Positions 26,770-35,718 of a stretch of DNA of 64,000 nt are shown one piece after another. A program made the position numbers and the translations under genes. Position 1 is the stretch's first letter; every line of letters begins with the position of its first letter. This stretch comes from Hymenobacter sp. YC55 (GTDB lineage Bacteria > Bacteroidota > Bacteroidia > Cytophagales > Hymenobacteraceae), in assembly GCF_029433095.1 (NCBI RefSeq), contig NZ_JARNTX010000002.1, positions 434,001 through 498,000 on the forward strand, written 5' to 3'. The notes below the pieces were generated by a model that had not been told where the DNA came from, ran no database searches, and saw nothing but the letters and a program-made list of their open reading frames with translations.

Positions 26770-27069
26770 GGTAGTGGGTGGTTGAGTTGGAGGGAGTGAA
26801 TCAGCCACAACGAAACAAGAGTATAAGATGAAGGGCTTGATTGTTGAGCTTAACGAAGAAGAGTGTGGTCAGCCTTTAGGGATTGTTCAACTGCTTCGTT
26901 TTATAATTCAAATCTAAACGGCGTATGCGTGCGCAGCCGCGGATTACGATGACCCGGTACGAAATCAAGTCGAACCATTAGGTTTATCCGATGAACTGCT
27001 TTTCGCTGGAGATGCCAAAATCGATGTTGAACAACTAGCTTCGCCGCTCTTACCGTATAGGTCATCTCT

Positions 27070-28461
27070 ATGTCTGACGCCACCACACCTACCGCCCTAC
27101 CTGCCGGAACCTCTACCGAACAACTCACGCTTATGGGCGCGGGCTTGGTGGGGTCGCTGCTTGCGCTCTATTTGGCCAGACACGGCCACCGGGTAGATGT
27201 ATTTGAGCGCCGCGCTGATCCACGGTTGGCGGGGGCGCTGGAAGGTCGGTCCATCAATCTGGCCTTATCCGACCGTGGGTGGCGGGCTTTGGAAGGCGTG
27301 GGCATTGGCGAGGAGGTGCGTCAGGTGGGCATTCCGATGTATGGCCGTATAATGCACGACCAGCGCGGCCAACTCACCCATCAGCCGTACGGGCAGGATA
27401 ATCAGGCCATTTACTCGGTATCGAGGGCTGGCCTAAACCGCAAACTTTTGGATTTAGTGGAAGCTGAGCCGGGTGTTTCCCTGTACTTCAACCAGCAATG
27501 CCTGAATGTAGACCTGCGTGAGCATACCCTTGAGTTGCGCGATGCTGTTACGGGAGAAGAACAGGTACGCCCATTCCGCCGGTTGTTCGGTACTGATGGA
27601 GCCTATTCGGCCGTGCGGGGAGCAATGCAGAAAACCGACCGCTACAATTATTCCCAAAGCTACCTTGAGTACGGCTACAAGGAGCTGCATATTGCGCCCG
27701 GACCCGATGGCACTTGGCAACTCGAAAAACATGCCCTGCACATTTGGCCGCGCGGTCAGTACATGATGATTGCGCTGCCCAATCTGGATGGGTCGTTCAC
27801 GTGTACGCTGTTTTTTCCTTACGAAGGTCAGCACTCCTTTGCGGCGCTGCAAACACCAGCGCAAGTGCAGGCTTTCTTCGAGGAAGTGTTTCCGGATGCC
27901 GTGCCGCTTATGCCCGAACTGAGTGCCGACTTTTTTGAAAATCCTACCGGTTCTCTCGTCACTGTACGCTGCTTTCCGTGGGCTTTCCAGGATGACGTAC
28001 TTTTAATTGGGGATGCTTCGCACGCCATTGTGCCCTTTTATGGGCAAGGCATGAATGCTGGCTTCGAAGACTGCTCGGTCCTCAACGCGCTGCTAGACCA
28101 ATATGGCACCGATTGGCATACCATCTTCCAACGGTTTCAAACCATGCGCAAACCCGATGCCGACGCCATGGCGGACTTAGCCATCTACAACTTCGAGGAG
28201 ATGCGCGACCGGGTAGCTGATCCTCGGTTTCTGCTGCAGAAAAAGATAGAAAGCAAGATTTCGGCGCGGTACCCAGGCCAATGGCTCCCGCTGTACTCGC
28301 AGGTTACGTTCTCGCACATTCCATACGCCGAAGCGTTGGCTAACGGCCAGCGGCAGGAACGCATTATGAGCCGCTTGATGCCCTACATCCAAACAGAAGC
28401 TGATTTCGAGCGAGATGAAGTGCAGAAACAACTACGTGAGGAAATGAGCAAGCTAAACTAG
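27070..28461 (+). CDS. kmo: Kynurenine 3-monooxygenase
   Basis: 463 residues. This FAD- and NADPH-dependent flavin hydroxylase converts kynurenine to 3-hydroxykynurenine. The dinucleotide fold is GAGLVGSLLALYLARHGH followed by the acidic VFER; a SRAGLNRKL motif, and the second FAD motif LIGDASHAIVPFYGQGMNAG, are both typical of KMO. The ATG at 27070 leaves a short Ala/Thr/Pro tail before the first strand. It lies about 5 kb downstream of kynureninase on the same strand, separated by a membrane gene, alkB, an opposing receptor gene and a small minus-strand gene, so it must have its own promoter; the 300 bases upstream show no clear TAnnTTTG box. Confidence 0.95.
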   Translation: MSDATTPTALPAGTSTEQLTLMGAGLVGSLLALYLARHGHRVDVFERRADPRLAGALEGRSINLALSDRGWRALEGVGIGEEVRQVGIPMYGRIMHDQRGQLTHQPYGQDNQAIYSVSRAGLNRKLLDLVEAEPGVSLYFNQQCLNVDLREHTLELRDAVTGEEQVRPFRRLFGTDGAYSAVRGAMQKTDRYNYSQSYLEYGYKELHIAPGPDGTWQLEKHALHIWPRGQYMMIALPNLDGSFTCTLFFPYEGQHSFAALQTPAQVQAFFEEVFPDAVPLMPELSADFFENPTGSLVTVRCFPWAFQDDVLLIGDASHAIVPFYGQGMNAGFEDCSVLNALLDQYGTDWHTIFQRFQTMRKPDADAMADLAIYNFEEMRDRVADPRFLLQKKIESKISARYPGQWLPLYSQVTFSHIPYAEALANGQRQERIMSRLMPYIQTEADFERDEVQKQLREEMSKLN

Positions 28462-29017
28462 TGCCGAACTGCCCTCAGCAAGCTAATTCGGCTCCAGCTC
28501 ACACCTGAGCTGGAATATGCGCATTCAGCACCAGTCGGACGCTTAGTACTGTGCCCGCTATTAAGATACTGGTTAACAGTTATCTAACATTGGTACTAGT
28601 AGGGGCGTCCTGACCATAAAGCACTGCCATCAACTCAACTGCCCCGCCGGCCCCTACCCCATAGGTACTTATTTTCCAGCGCAACGAGACGAGCGGGGTA
28701 AGCAAACGGCAAGGGTCATACCGAGGAGCATATAGCACGATAAGGCATCAGCGGCTTCTAGTAGATTATACACAAGCATCGTGGCTGCGCCGAAGCTGAG
28801 AATAGGTAGCTAGGAAGCAGTAAGAGATGATATGTAGCTGAAAAAAGCAATAGAGTGGTTCAAGGAATCAGTAGGACCCTACTAAGCTGAAAATGATAAC
28901 CAAAGCCACTGAACTAGCTGGCTATTGTGACTGCTTATACTATCTTTAGCAACCTCGTGCGTATGGCGTGTGCCGTATTGCTGTCAGAACAGATTTTTCA
29001 CTTCACTCTATGGTATA
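28462..29017. other. Gene-free stretch between kmo and the T9SS protein
   Basis: 556 bases with no convincing reading frame. A 9-bp stem at 28493-28514 (arms TCCAGCTCA and its complement, 4-base loop) could be a weak kmo terminator but lacks a T-run. TATCTTTA near 28939 resembles the -7 box with one mismatch and could serve the downstream gene. Nothing else stands out. Confidence 0.4.
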
Positions 29018-31690
29018 ATGCGTACACTATTGGGCCCCCGCGGGCGACAACTTTTACTTGGATTGGCCACAGCCGGTACCCTCGCGGGGGGTACCTGGTG
29101 GTGGCAGCACCAACCTAGCAATGCAAGCTTGTCGCAAGAGTTGCGCGAGGGGCGGGAATTTGAAGAAGAGGAGGAAGAGGAGAGAGACAAAGAAGATCGG
29201 CCAGATCTGGCAATCGAACAGGAAATAGCGCGGACTATGGATCCCGCGACGGGTACCGTGCCACGTGAACGGTTGGTGTTGGCCCAGAAATATGCGCAGC
29301 GGTTGATAGCCGAGCGTGCCAACCAGCGGCCAGCTTCGGGCAGCCTTACTCTAACCCAATGGGCAGAACGTGGGCCAGCCAACGTAGGCGGACGTACGCG
29401 TGCCCTTCTGGTAGATGCCGGCGACCCGAGCGGCAATACTGTGTGGTGCGGTTCGGTGGGTGGTGGCCTCTGGAAAACAACCAAGGGCCTCGACCCGAAC
29501 GCCACTTGGCAAAGCGTAGACAACTTCTTTTCCAACCTAGCTATTACAGCATTAGCAGCGGACCCCCGCAACGCCGATATCATGTATTTCGGCACGGGTG
29601 AAGGCTTCACAAACGCCGATGCTATTCGGGGAGAAGGTATTTGGAAGAGCAGCAACCACGGGCGGACTTGGGAGCAACTACCTAGCACCACCGGCGTCAA
29701 TTTTCAGTACGTTCAGAAGCTCTTGGTTCACCCCACCAACGGCGACTTGTACGCGGGTACGCGTGCTGGCTTGTTCCGCAGCTCCAATGGTGGCTCCACC
29801 TGGACGAAAGTGCTAGGCGCAGGTGTCGGAGCCGTGCTCGACCGCATTGCAGATATCGAAATTTCAGCCAACGGAACGCTGTTTGCTACCGTGGGTATCG
29901 GAGCAGGGCAGACCGATGGTATTTATCGTTCGCCCTCCGGCGACGCTACTACCTGGACCAAGCTCAACACACTGGCAAACTCCGGTTTGCCTACCACGGG
30001 CTACGAGCGCATCGAGTTGGCTTGTGCGCCAAGCCGAGCCCGCCGCGTGTACGCCATCATGGAAAGCGCCAGCACGGGCGGAGTGCTCAATCTGTACCGC
30101 TCCGACGATGGCGGTGATACTTGGGTAACCATGACCCTGCCCGGTGGCAATGCCACGGCGCTGGCTAGTAGCCAAGCTTGGTATGACCTGCTGGCTGGCG
30201 TATCGCCAACCAACCCCGACCTGATTTATGTGGGGGGCTTGGACGTGTTTCGTTCGACTACGGCAGCCGATGATCCGGTTATCTGGACGAAAGTGTCGAA
30301 CTGGACGGCAGCTCGTACTTCGGCAGGCTACTTGCACGCCGACCACCATGCCATTGCCTTCGCCACGCCTGACATCTGCTATTTCGGCAACGATGGTGGC
30401 GTGTCCGTGACCATGAATGCTTCGGTGGAAGCCCCGGCTCTTCCTGTGTTCAGTACGCGTGTAGAAGGCTTGAACATCACGCAGTTCTATGCTGTTGCGG
30501 TACACCCTACCAACGTAAACTACTTCTTGGCTGGCTCGCAAGACAATGGTACGCAGCTCTTCAACGGTGCTGGCGTGGTGGGTACTACTACTGCCACGGG
30601 CGGTGATGGCGCCTTCTGCTTTATCGACGAAGACGAGCCGCAGTTCCAGTTTACAAGCTACGTGTACGCACAGTACCGTCGCTCAATTAACGGGGGAACC
30701 AGCTTTTCCAACCATAATATCAGCGCCACGCTTGGGTCCTTTATCAACCCTACCGACTATGATAGCCGCTCCAATACTATGTATGGCGGCTACGGTGCCA
30801 ACCAAATGTTTCGCTGGCTAGATGCTACCACTACGGCCGGAACTACGGCTACAGCGGTGCCACTGCCAGGGGCTGGTACTGTTACGCACGTTACTGTGTC
30901 GCCGAGCGTGGCAAACCGAATATACGTGGGTACCAACTCGGGCAAGGTGCTACGTATCGATTCCACGCTGAATGTGGCGCCACGAACACCAGTCATTACG
31001 GAGATTCGGGTGCCGGCCGCTAGCCCTGCACCAGGCTCCGTGTCTTGTGTGGCAGTAGACCGTGGCAACGAGCAGCACTTGGTTGTAACGTATTCTAATT
31101 ACGGCGTAAACAGCGTGTGGGAAACCACCAACGGCGGCACAACGTGGCGCAGCGCGGAAGGCAACCTACCCGATATGCCCATCCGGTGGGCTTTGTTCGA
31201 CCCCACCGATGGTACCCGCGTCATGCTGGCCACCGAACTCGGCGTGTGGGTCACCGATAACCTTGCCGCTACCACCGTAACTTGGCAGCCAGCCAACAAT
31301 GGCCTTGCCAATGTTCGGGTAGATATGCTGCGTATGCGCACCTCCGACAAGCAAGTGGCTGCCGCCACCCACGGTCGGGGTCTCTACACCACCGATGCGC
31401 TACGCGTACTCGGCACCCGCGGCGCGGCCTTAGCCACTAACGGCTTCGTGCGGAATGCCTATCCGAATCCTTTCCGCGAGAAGCTGAGCGTAGAATTGGA
31501 CCGCCCCGCTGCGGCTGGTACCGTGCTTACCCTCACCGACATGCAAGGTCGGGTAGTACACCGCACCACTTCTCGTGCCGCCGCACAGCAGCTCGAGGTA
31601 CAGCCGCCGGCTAACCTGGCTTCTGGCGCCTACATTCTGCAAGTGAAAGGCAATGGCCAGACAGCTACCCGACGCGTCGTGAAGCAGTAA
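29018..31690 (+). CDS. Secreted Asp-box (sialidase/VPS10-like) repeat protein with type IX secretion signal
   Basis: 890 residues from the ATG at 29018. A hydrophobic signal segment (LLLGLATAGTLAGG) is followed by an extremely acidic run (FEEEEEEERDKED). The body is a multi-bladed propeller with Asp-box motifs such as SSNGGSTWTKV, SNHGRTWEQL, SDDGGDTWVTM and TNGGTTWRS. Catalytic residues of true sialidases are not recognisable, so the propeller may be a binding scaffold. The last ~80 residues are a type A T9SS C-terminal domain (AYPNPF, MQGRV, LASGAYILQVKG, RRVVKQ), which sends the protein across the outer membrane for surface attachment or release. It stands alone, followed by a strong terminator. 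Confidence 0.85.
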   Translation: MRTLLGPRGRQLLLGLATAGTLAGGTWWWQHQPSNASLSQELREGREFEEEEEEERDKEDRPDLAIEQEIARTMDPATGTVPRERLVLAQKYAQRLIAERANQRPASGSLTLTQWAERGPANVGGRTRALLVDAGDPSGNTVWCGSVGGGLWKTTKGLDPNATWQSVDNFFSNLAITALAADPRNADIMYFGTGEGFTNADAIRGEGIWKSSNHGRTWEQLPSTTGVNFQYVQKLLVHPTNGDLYAGTRAGLFRSSNGGSTWTKVLGAGVGAVLDRIADIEISANGTLFATVGIGAGQTDGIYRSPSGDATTWTKLNTLANSGLPTTGYERIELACAPSRARRVYAIMESASTGGVLNLYRSDDGGDTWVTMTLPGGNATALASSQAWYDLLAGVSPTNPDLIYVGGLDVFRSTTAADDPVIWTKVSNWTAARTSAGYLHADHHAIAFATPDICYFGNDGGVSVTMNASVEAPALPVFSTRVEGLNITQFYAVAVHPTNVNYFLAGSQDNGTQLFNGAGVVGTTTATGGDGAFCFIDEDEPQFQFTSYVYAQYRRSINGGTSFSNHNISATLGSFINPTDYDSRSNTMYGGYGANQMFRWLDATTTAGTTATAVPLPGAGTVTHVTVSPSVANRIYVGTNSGKVLRIDSTLNVAPRTPVITEIRVPAASPAPGSVSCVAVDRGNEQHLVVTYSNYGVNSVWETTNGGTTWRSAEGNLPDMPIRWALFDPTDGTRVMLATELGVWVTDNLAATTVTWQPANNGLANVRVDMLRMRTSDKQVAAATHGRGLYTTDALRVLGTRGAALATNGFVRNAYPNPFREKLSVELDRPAAAGTVLTLTDMQGRVVHRTTSRAAAQQLEVQPPANLASGAYILQVKGNGQTATRRVVKQ

Positions 31691-31709
31691 GATGTAACTA
31701 AGTACTACG

Positions 31710-31744
31710 AAAAAGCCCCGAAGCACATTGCTTCGGGGCTTTTT
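31710..31744. terminator. Bidirectional terminator (16-bp stem)
   Basis: AAAAAGCCCCGAAGCA, loop CAT, then the complement ending in TTTTT. It separates the converging T9SS protein gene and rpoN. Confidence 0.9.
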
Positions 31745-31791
31745 GATTTAAACCGTACAACTCAAGTGAGCGGAGCTGACAAACCAGTTCT

Positions 31792-33381
31792 TTATAGTTC
31801 CTTGCGCAAACGAGCCACCGGAATGTTGAGCTGCTCCCGGTATTTGGCGACGGTGCGGCGGGCGATGTTGTAGCCGCGGGCATTAAGCATCTTCTCGAGC
31901 TTATCGTCAGAAAGGGGCCGGTCTTTTTTCTCGCCCTCAATGATTTCCTTGAGAATGTGCTTCACTTCCCGGCTTGATGCATCCTCGCCTGAGTCGGTAG
32001 CAATGCCCTCGGAGAAGAAATACTTGAGGGGATAAATGCCGAACTCTGTTTGCACCGATTTCGAGTTGGCTACCCGGCTCACGGTACTGATGTCCATGTT
32101 GATTTCCTGCGCAATATCCTTCAGAATCATCGGGCGCAGCTTACTTTCGTCGCCTTCCTGAAAAAACTCCCGCTGGTAGCGCACAATAGCATCCATGGTC
32201 CGGAGCAACGTGTTCTGGCGCTGCCGAATAGCATCAATAAACCACTTGGCTGAATCCAGCTTCTGCTTTACAAACGTGACGGCCTCCTTCAGCTTCTTGT
32301 CTTTCTTGGCGCCCTTATCATAAGCCCGGAACATCTCGGTGTAAGCCGGAGACACCCGCAAATCGGGGGCATTGCGCGAGTTAAGCGTGAGGTTAAAAAC
32401 GCCGTTGTCGTTGGTCAGGATGAAGTCGGGAATGACGTATTGCGCCTTGCCGCCACCTACCGGGCCGCTCCCGCCGGGCTTAGGGTTTAGCTTCAGAATG
32501 AGCGCAATAGCATCCTTGAGCTCGTCGTCCTCCAGGTCCAGCCGCTGCTGAATGCGTTGGTAGTGCTTCTTGGTGAACTCATCGAACATTTCGTTGAGAA
32601 TTCGTTCAGCATGCTCGGTGATTTCGTCTTGGGGACGGCGTTCGAGTTGCAGTAGTAAGCACTCCTGCAAGTCGCGCGCGCCAATACCGGGTGGGTCGAA
32701 GCTTTGCACCAGATGCAGCACTGCTTCGATTTCAGACACTGACGCCTCAATATTTTGTGAGAAAGCCAGGTCATTGGCAATCGCCGACAAGTCACGGCGA
32801 ATGTAGCCGTCGTTGTCGATGGAGCCGATCAGCTGACGCCCAATGGCTTCTTGCTTTTCGTCGAGGTCGGCAAAGCCTAGTTGGTCGATTAGGCTGTCGA
32901 TAAGGGAGCCGCTGGTGTCGGCCAAGGGCATTTCCCGGTCGTCTTCGTCTTCGCCGGGGCCGTCGCCCTGCATCTTATAACCCGCTATTTCGTCGTCGTT
33001 GAGGTAGTCGCTCAGGTCGAGGTCGTCGTTGCTGGTCTCGCTCTGCTCCAGGGGCTCGTCCTTGGCGGACAAATCTATTTCGGGTTGTTCTTCGGTTTGG
33101 TTGTCGTTGTCGAAGTCTTCGTCCAGCGTATTGTCTGGGTTATCAAACTCGGCATCGGGGTCGTCGAAATCATCGGCTTCATCGGCCGAATCGTCATCAC
33201 GCTCCTGGTCTTCTACTTCGTCGTCGGCATCGTCACCTTCTTCCAAAGCAGGATTAGCTTCTAGCTCTTCCTTGATGCGAGCTTCCAGCTCCGCCGTCGG
33301 AATTTGCAGCAGCTTAATGAATTGTATCTGTTGGGGCGACAGCTTCTGCGAGAGAAGCTGCTTCATGTCCAGTCTTTGCAT
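31792..33381 (-). CDS. rpoN: RNA polymerase sigma-54 factor
   Basis: 529 residues from the ATG at 33381 (a TTG six bases upstream is ignored). Region I is Gln/Leu-rich (KLSPQQIQFIKLLQIP), contacts enhancer-binding proteins and keeps the holoenzyme silent until ATP hydrolysis. Region II (about residues 50-150) is a very long acidic linker made mostly of Asp and Glu. The core-binding and HTH regions follow, and the RpoN box ARRTVAKYRE near the end reads the -24 element. Sigma-54 is common in Bacteroidota. A TATATTTG box about 50 bases upstream on the same strand is its likely promoter. Confidence 0.95.
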   Translation of the reverse strand: MQRLDMKQLLSQKLSPQQIQFIKLLQIPTAELEARIKEELEANPALEEGDDADDEVEDQERDDDSADEADDFDDPDAEFDNPDNTLDEDFDNDNQTEEQPEIDLSAKDEPLEQSETSNDDLDLSDYLNDDEIAGYKMQGDGPGEDEDDREMPLADTSGSLIDSLIDQLGFADLDEKQEAIGRQLIGSIDNDGYIRRDLSAIANDLAFSQNIEASVSEIEAVLHLVQSFDPPGIGARDLQECLLLQLERRPQDEITEHAERILNEMFDEFTKKHYQRIQQRLDLEDDELKDAIALILKLNPKPGGSGPVGGGKAQYVIPDFILTNDNGVFNLTLNSRNAPDLRVSPAYTEMFRAYDKGAKKDKKLKEAVTFVKQKLDSAKWFIDAIRQRQNTLLRTMDAIVRYQREFFQEGDESKLRPMILKDIAQEINMDISTVSRVANSKSVQTEFGIYPLKYFFSEGIATDSGEDASSREVKHILKEIIEGEKKDRPLSDDKLEKMLNARGYNIARRTVAKYREQLNIPVARLRKEL

Positions 33382-33754
33382 ACTCAAAAAACTCGTACGC
33401 CCTGTTAGGATGGAAACGGAGGCGGTTAGGTCAAATATAGGCCTTTCTGTACTTGCGTTTCAGGTAAAATGTTGGGCTGACCGTTGCCGCAGCCAACAAA
33501 TAATCTGCCCGAATACACAACGATAAGAAGGAAGCAAGGATAAATAGGGCGTAGCCAATTTCGGGCCTTTACAGCCTAAAAAAGTCTCTCTTGCTAAAGG
33601 TAGGAAGCACACTGTGCCATCAAGGTTGCACGGAGGCCAAGGCGAGGTGGCTGAACTTGCCGACTACTTATCTAGAAGGGTTTTCACTGCCTTTTCAAAA
33701 GTCCTACCTTTACCGATTCTATACCGAGTATCAACCCCGAGAAGTAACGATTCA
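33382..33754. other. Divergent intergenic region, rpoN / asnS
   Basis: 373 bases. Minus strand: TATATTTG (33432-33439), a full -7 match, serves rpoN. Plus strand: TACCTTTA (33705-33712) is a one-mismatch -7 box 42 bases before the asnS start. A stretch near 33645-33690 looks superficially like the 5' half of a tRNA but has no matching 3' half. Confidence 0.45.
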
Positions 33755-35167
33755 ATGTCCGACCTCCGAAAGACCAGCGTACAGGATCTGCTCCGCAGCA
33801 CCGACCTGGACCGTGAAGTGCTAGTACGCGGCTGGGTACGCACCCGCCGTGGCAACAAATACGTGCAATTCATAGCCCTCAACGACGGCTCTACTATCCA
33901 TAATCTGCAAGTGGTAGCCGATGCCGAGAAGTTCCCGGAGGAAAATTTGAAAGAAGTAACCACCGGTTCTTGCTTGGCTGTGCGCGGCAAGTTGGTGGCT
34001 TCACAGGGCAAAGGGCAAGCTGTGGAAATTCAGGCTTCGGAAATTGAAGTGCTTGGTACGAGCAACCCCGAAGAATACCCTTTACAAAAGCGTGGCAGCG
34101 ACCAGAAAGGCATTTCGCTGGAAGCTCTGCGGGAAATAGCCCACCTGCGCCCCCGCACCAATACATTTGGGGCCGTGCTGCGCATCCGGCACGCTATGGC
34201 GTTTGCCATCCATAAGTACTTCAACGACAACGGCTACTTCTACGTCCATACGCCCATCATCACCGGCTCCGATGCCGAGGGTGCTGGCCAGATGTTCCGC
34301 GTAACCACGCTGCCCGAGCAGAACCCGCCGCTCGACGAAGCGGGCCAAGTGGACTACAAGCAGGATTTCTTTGGTAAGCCTACTAACCTTACCGTTTCGG
34401 GCCAGCTCGAAGGCGAATTGGCGGCCATGGCTCTAGGGAAAATATACACGTTCGGCCCCACCTTCCGCGCCGAAAATTCCAATACCGCCCGCCACTTGGC
34501 CGAGTTTTGGATGATCGAGCCCGAAGTGGCCTTCAACGACCTGCACGATAACATGGATCTGGCTGAGGACTTCCTCCGTAGCCTGGTCCGTTACGCTCTA
34601 GAGCACTGTGCCGACGACCTCAAGTTCCTCAACGACCAATACGACAAGGAACTGCTAAACCGGCTGAAATTTGTAATCGACAACGAGTTCCAGCGCCTGA
34701 CTTACACTGAGGCCGTTGAAATCCTGAAGTCGGCCAAGCAGAAGTTCGAGTTTCCTGTTGATTGGGGCACCGATTTGCAGTCAGAGCATGAGCGGTATCT
34801 GGTGGAGAAGCACTTTAAAAAGCCTGTCATCCTCACCAACTACCCCAAGGAAATCAAGGCGTTCTACATGAAGCTGGACGACGACGGCCGCACCGTGCGT
34901 GCCATGGACGTCCTCTTCCCCGGCATCGGCGAAATCATCGGCGGCTCGCAGCGCGAGGAAGACCTGCAAAAGCTTGTCACTCGGATGCGCGAGATGCACG
35001 TGCCCGAAGAAGACCTCTGGTGGTACCTCGATACCCGCCGCTACGGCACCGCCCCACATGCAGGCTTCGGCCTAGGCTTCGAGCGCCTTATCCTTTTCGT
35101 CACCGGCATGTCCAACATCCGCGACGTTATTCCTTTCCCGCGCTTCCCTAAGAGCGCCGAGTTTTAA
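33755..35167 (+). CDS. asnS: Asparaginyl-tRNA synthetase
   Basis: 470 residues from the ATG at 33755, the usual start (MSDLRKTS) and length. Class IIb synthetase that charges tRNA-Asn. The N-terminal OB-fold anticodon-binding domain (VLVRGWVRTRRGNKYVQFI) spans about residues 15-110. Motif 2 is TFRAENSNTARHLAEFWMIE and motif 3 is GFGLGFERLILFVTGM, followed by NIRDVIPFPR. The in-frame extension upstream to 33614 is not part of the protein. A clear terminator follows. Confidence 0.95.
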   Translation: MSDLRKTSVQDLLRSTDLDREVLVRGWVRTRRGNKYVQFIALNDGSTIHNLQVVADAEKFPEENLKEVTTGSCLAVRGKLVASQGKGQAVEIQASEIEVLGTSNPEEYPLQKRGSDQKGISLEALREIAHLRPRTNTFGAVLRIRHAMAFAIHKYFNDNGYFYVHTPIITGSDAEGAGQMFRVTTLPEQNPPLDEAGQVDYKQDFFGKPTNLTVSGQLEGELAAMALGKIYTFGPTFRAENSNTARHLAEFWMIEPEVAFNDLHDNMDLAEDFLRSLVRYALEHCADDLKFLNDQYDKELLNRLKFVIDNEFQRLTYTEAVEILKSAKQKFEFPVDWGTDLQSEHERYLVEKHFKKPVILTNYPKEIKAFYMKLDDDGRTVRAMDVLFPGIGEIIGGSQREEDLQKLVTRMREMHVPEEDLWWYLDTRRYGTAPHAGFGLGFERLILFVTGMSNIRDVIPFPRFPKSAEF

Positions 35168-35188
35168 AAAGTGAAATTTATTTAAGTG

Positions 35189-35216
35189 AAAAAGGCGGCT
35201 GTAAGGCCGCCTTTTT
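35189..35216. terminator. Bidirectional terminator
   Basis: AAAAAGGCGGC, loop TGTAAG, then GCCGCCTTTTT; between the converging asnS and the Rof-like gene. Confidence 0.9.
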
Positions 35217-35220
35217 GTTT

Positions 35221-35469
35221 CTAGCAGTAATTCCGTAGCTCCTTGTCATCCACAGCCACCAGGGCATCCAAGCGCAGCTCAAAACCGTCGGCAAGGCGGA
35301 GGTACTCGACTTTGTCTTTGATATAAAGGTCTTGTATAGTGCCAGTATAGGTACTCGGGGGTGTATCAGGTTCGGTGCGGTAAGTGAGCGTGCAGGTCTG
35401 GCCGGTAGTAGCGCGAGCCTCTAGCTCATCGTAGAAAGAACAGCTGATAGGTTGGTAGGAAGTTGGCAT
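35221..35469 (-). CDS. Rof-like Rho-binding antiterminator
   Basis: 82 residues from the ATG at 35469. SYQPISCSFYDELEA at the N-terminus matches the start of E. coli Rof (YQPINCDDYDNLE), and the rest keeps the small OB-like barrel pattern: CTLTYR, GTIQDLYIKDKVEYLRL, FELRLDALVAV. Rof binds the Rho primary site and inhibits termination. A longer frame reaching 35640 lacks a plausible start region. The identification is by motif; Bacteroidota homologues of this kind exist, but activity against Rho is inferred. Confidence 0.7.
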   Translation of the reverse strand: MPTSYQPISCSFYDELEARATTGQTCTLTYRTEPDTPPSTYTGTIQDLYIKDKVEYLRLADGFELRLDALVAVDDKELRNYC

Positions 35470-35718
35470 GGCGGTGGGAGTGTGGTTGGCTATAAGCTTA
35501 GTACGGAAATCAGGCTCAATTTGATGGCAAGCCTGAATCAAGGTTACGGGAAATGGCACTACATCTTCTTTACCTCCCAATGGGTTCGGTTGTATTACAT
35601 GGTATTCGGCTTGCAGAACTGACAGCAGGAGCAAAGCCAATAAGCAGTGTGAACAGGCGTTGCAGGGGTACTTCTGATACTGGTAGAATAAGACCTCTAA
35701 AGCTTGAGGCGTTAGGAG

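Noticed and set aside
33029..33526. 165-residue Ser-rich + strand frame
   Set aside because: It is the antisense of the Asp/Glu-rich region II of rpoN; the Ser runs come from complementing GA-rich codons.
33640..33690. tRNA-Leu/Ser-like 5' half upstream of asnS
   Set aside because: It has a GGTGGCTGAA-type D-arm look, but no complementary acceptor 3' strand and no GGTTCGA-type T-arm follow, so no tRNA can be folded.
33614..33754. N-terminal extension of AsnRS
   Set aside because: The 47 extra residues match nothing in the family, and the promoter-like TACCTTTA box lies inside this stretch.
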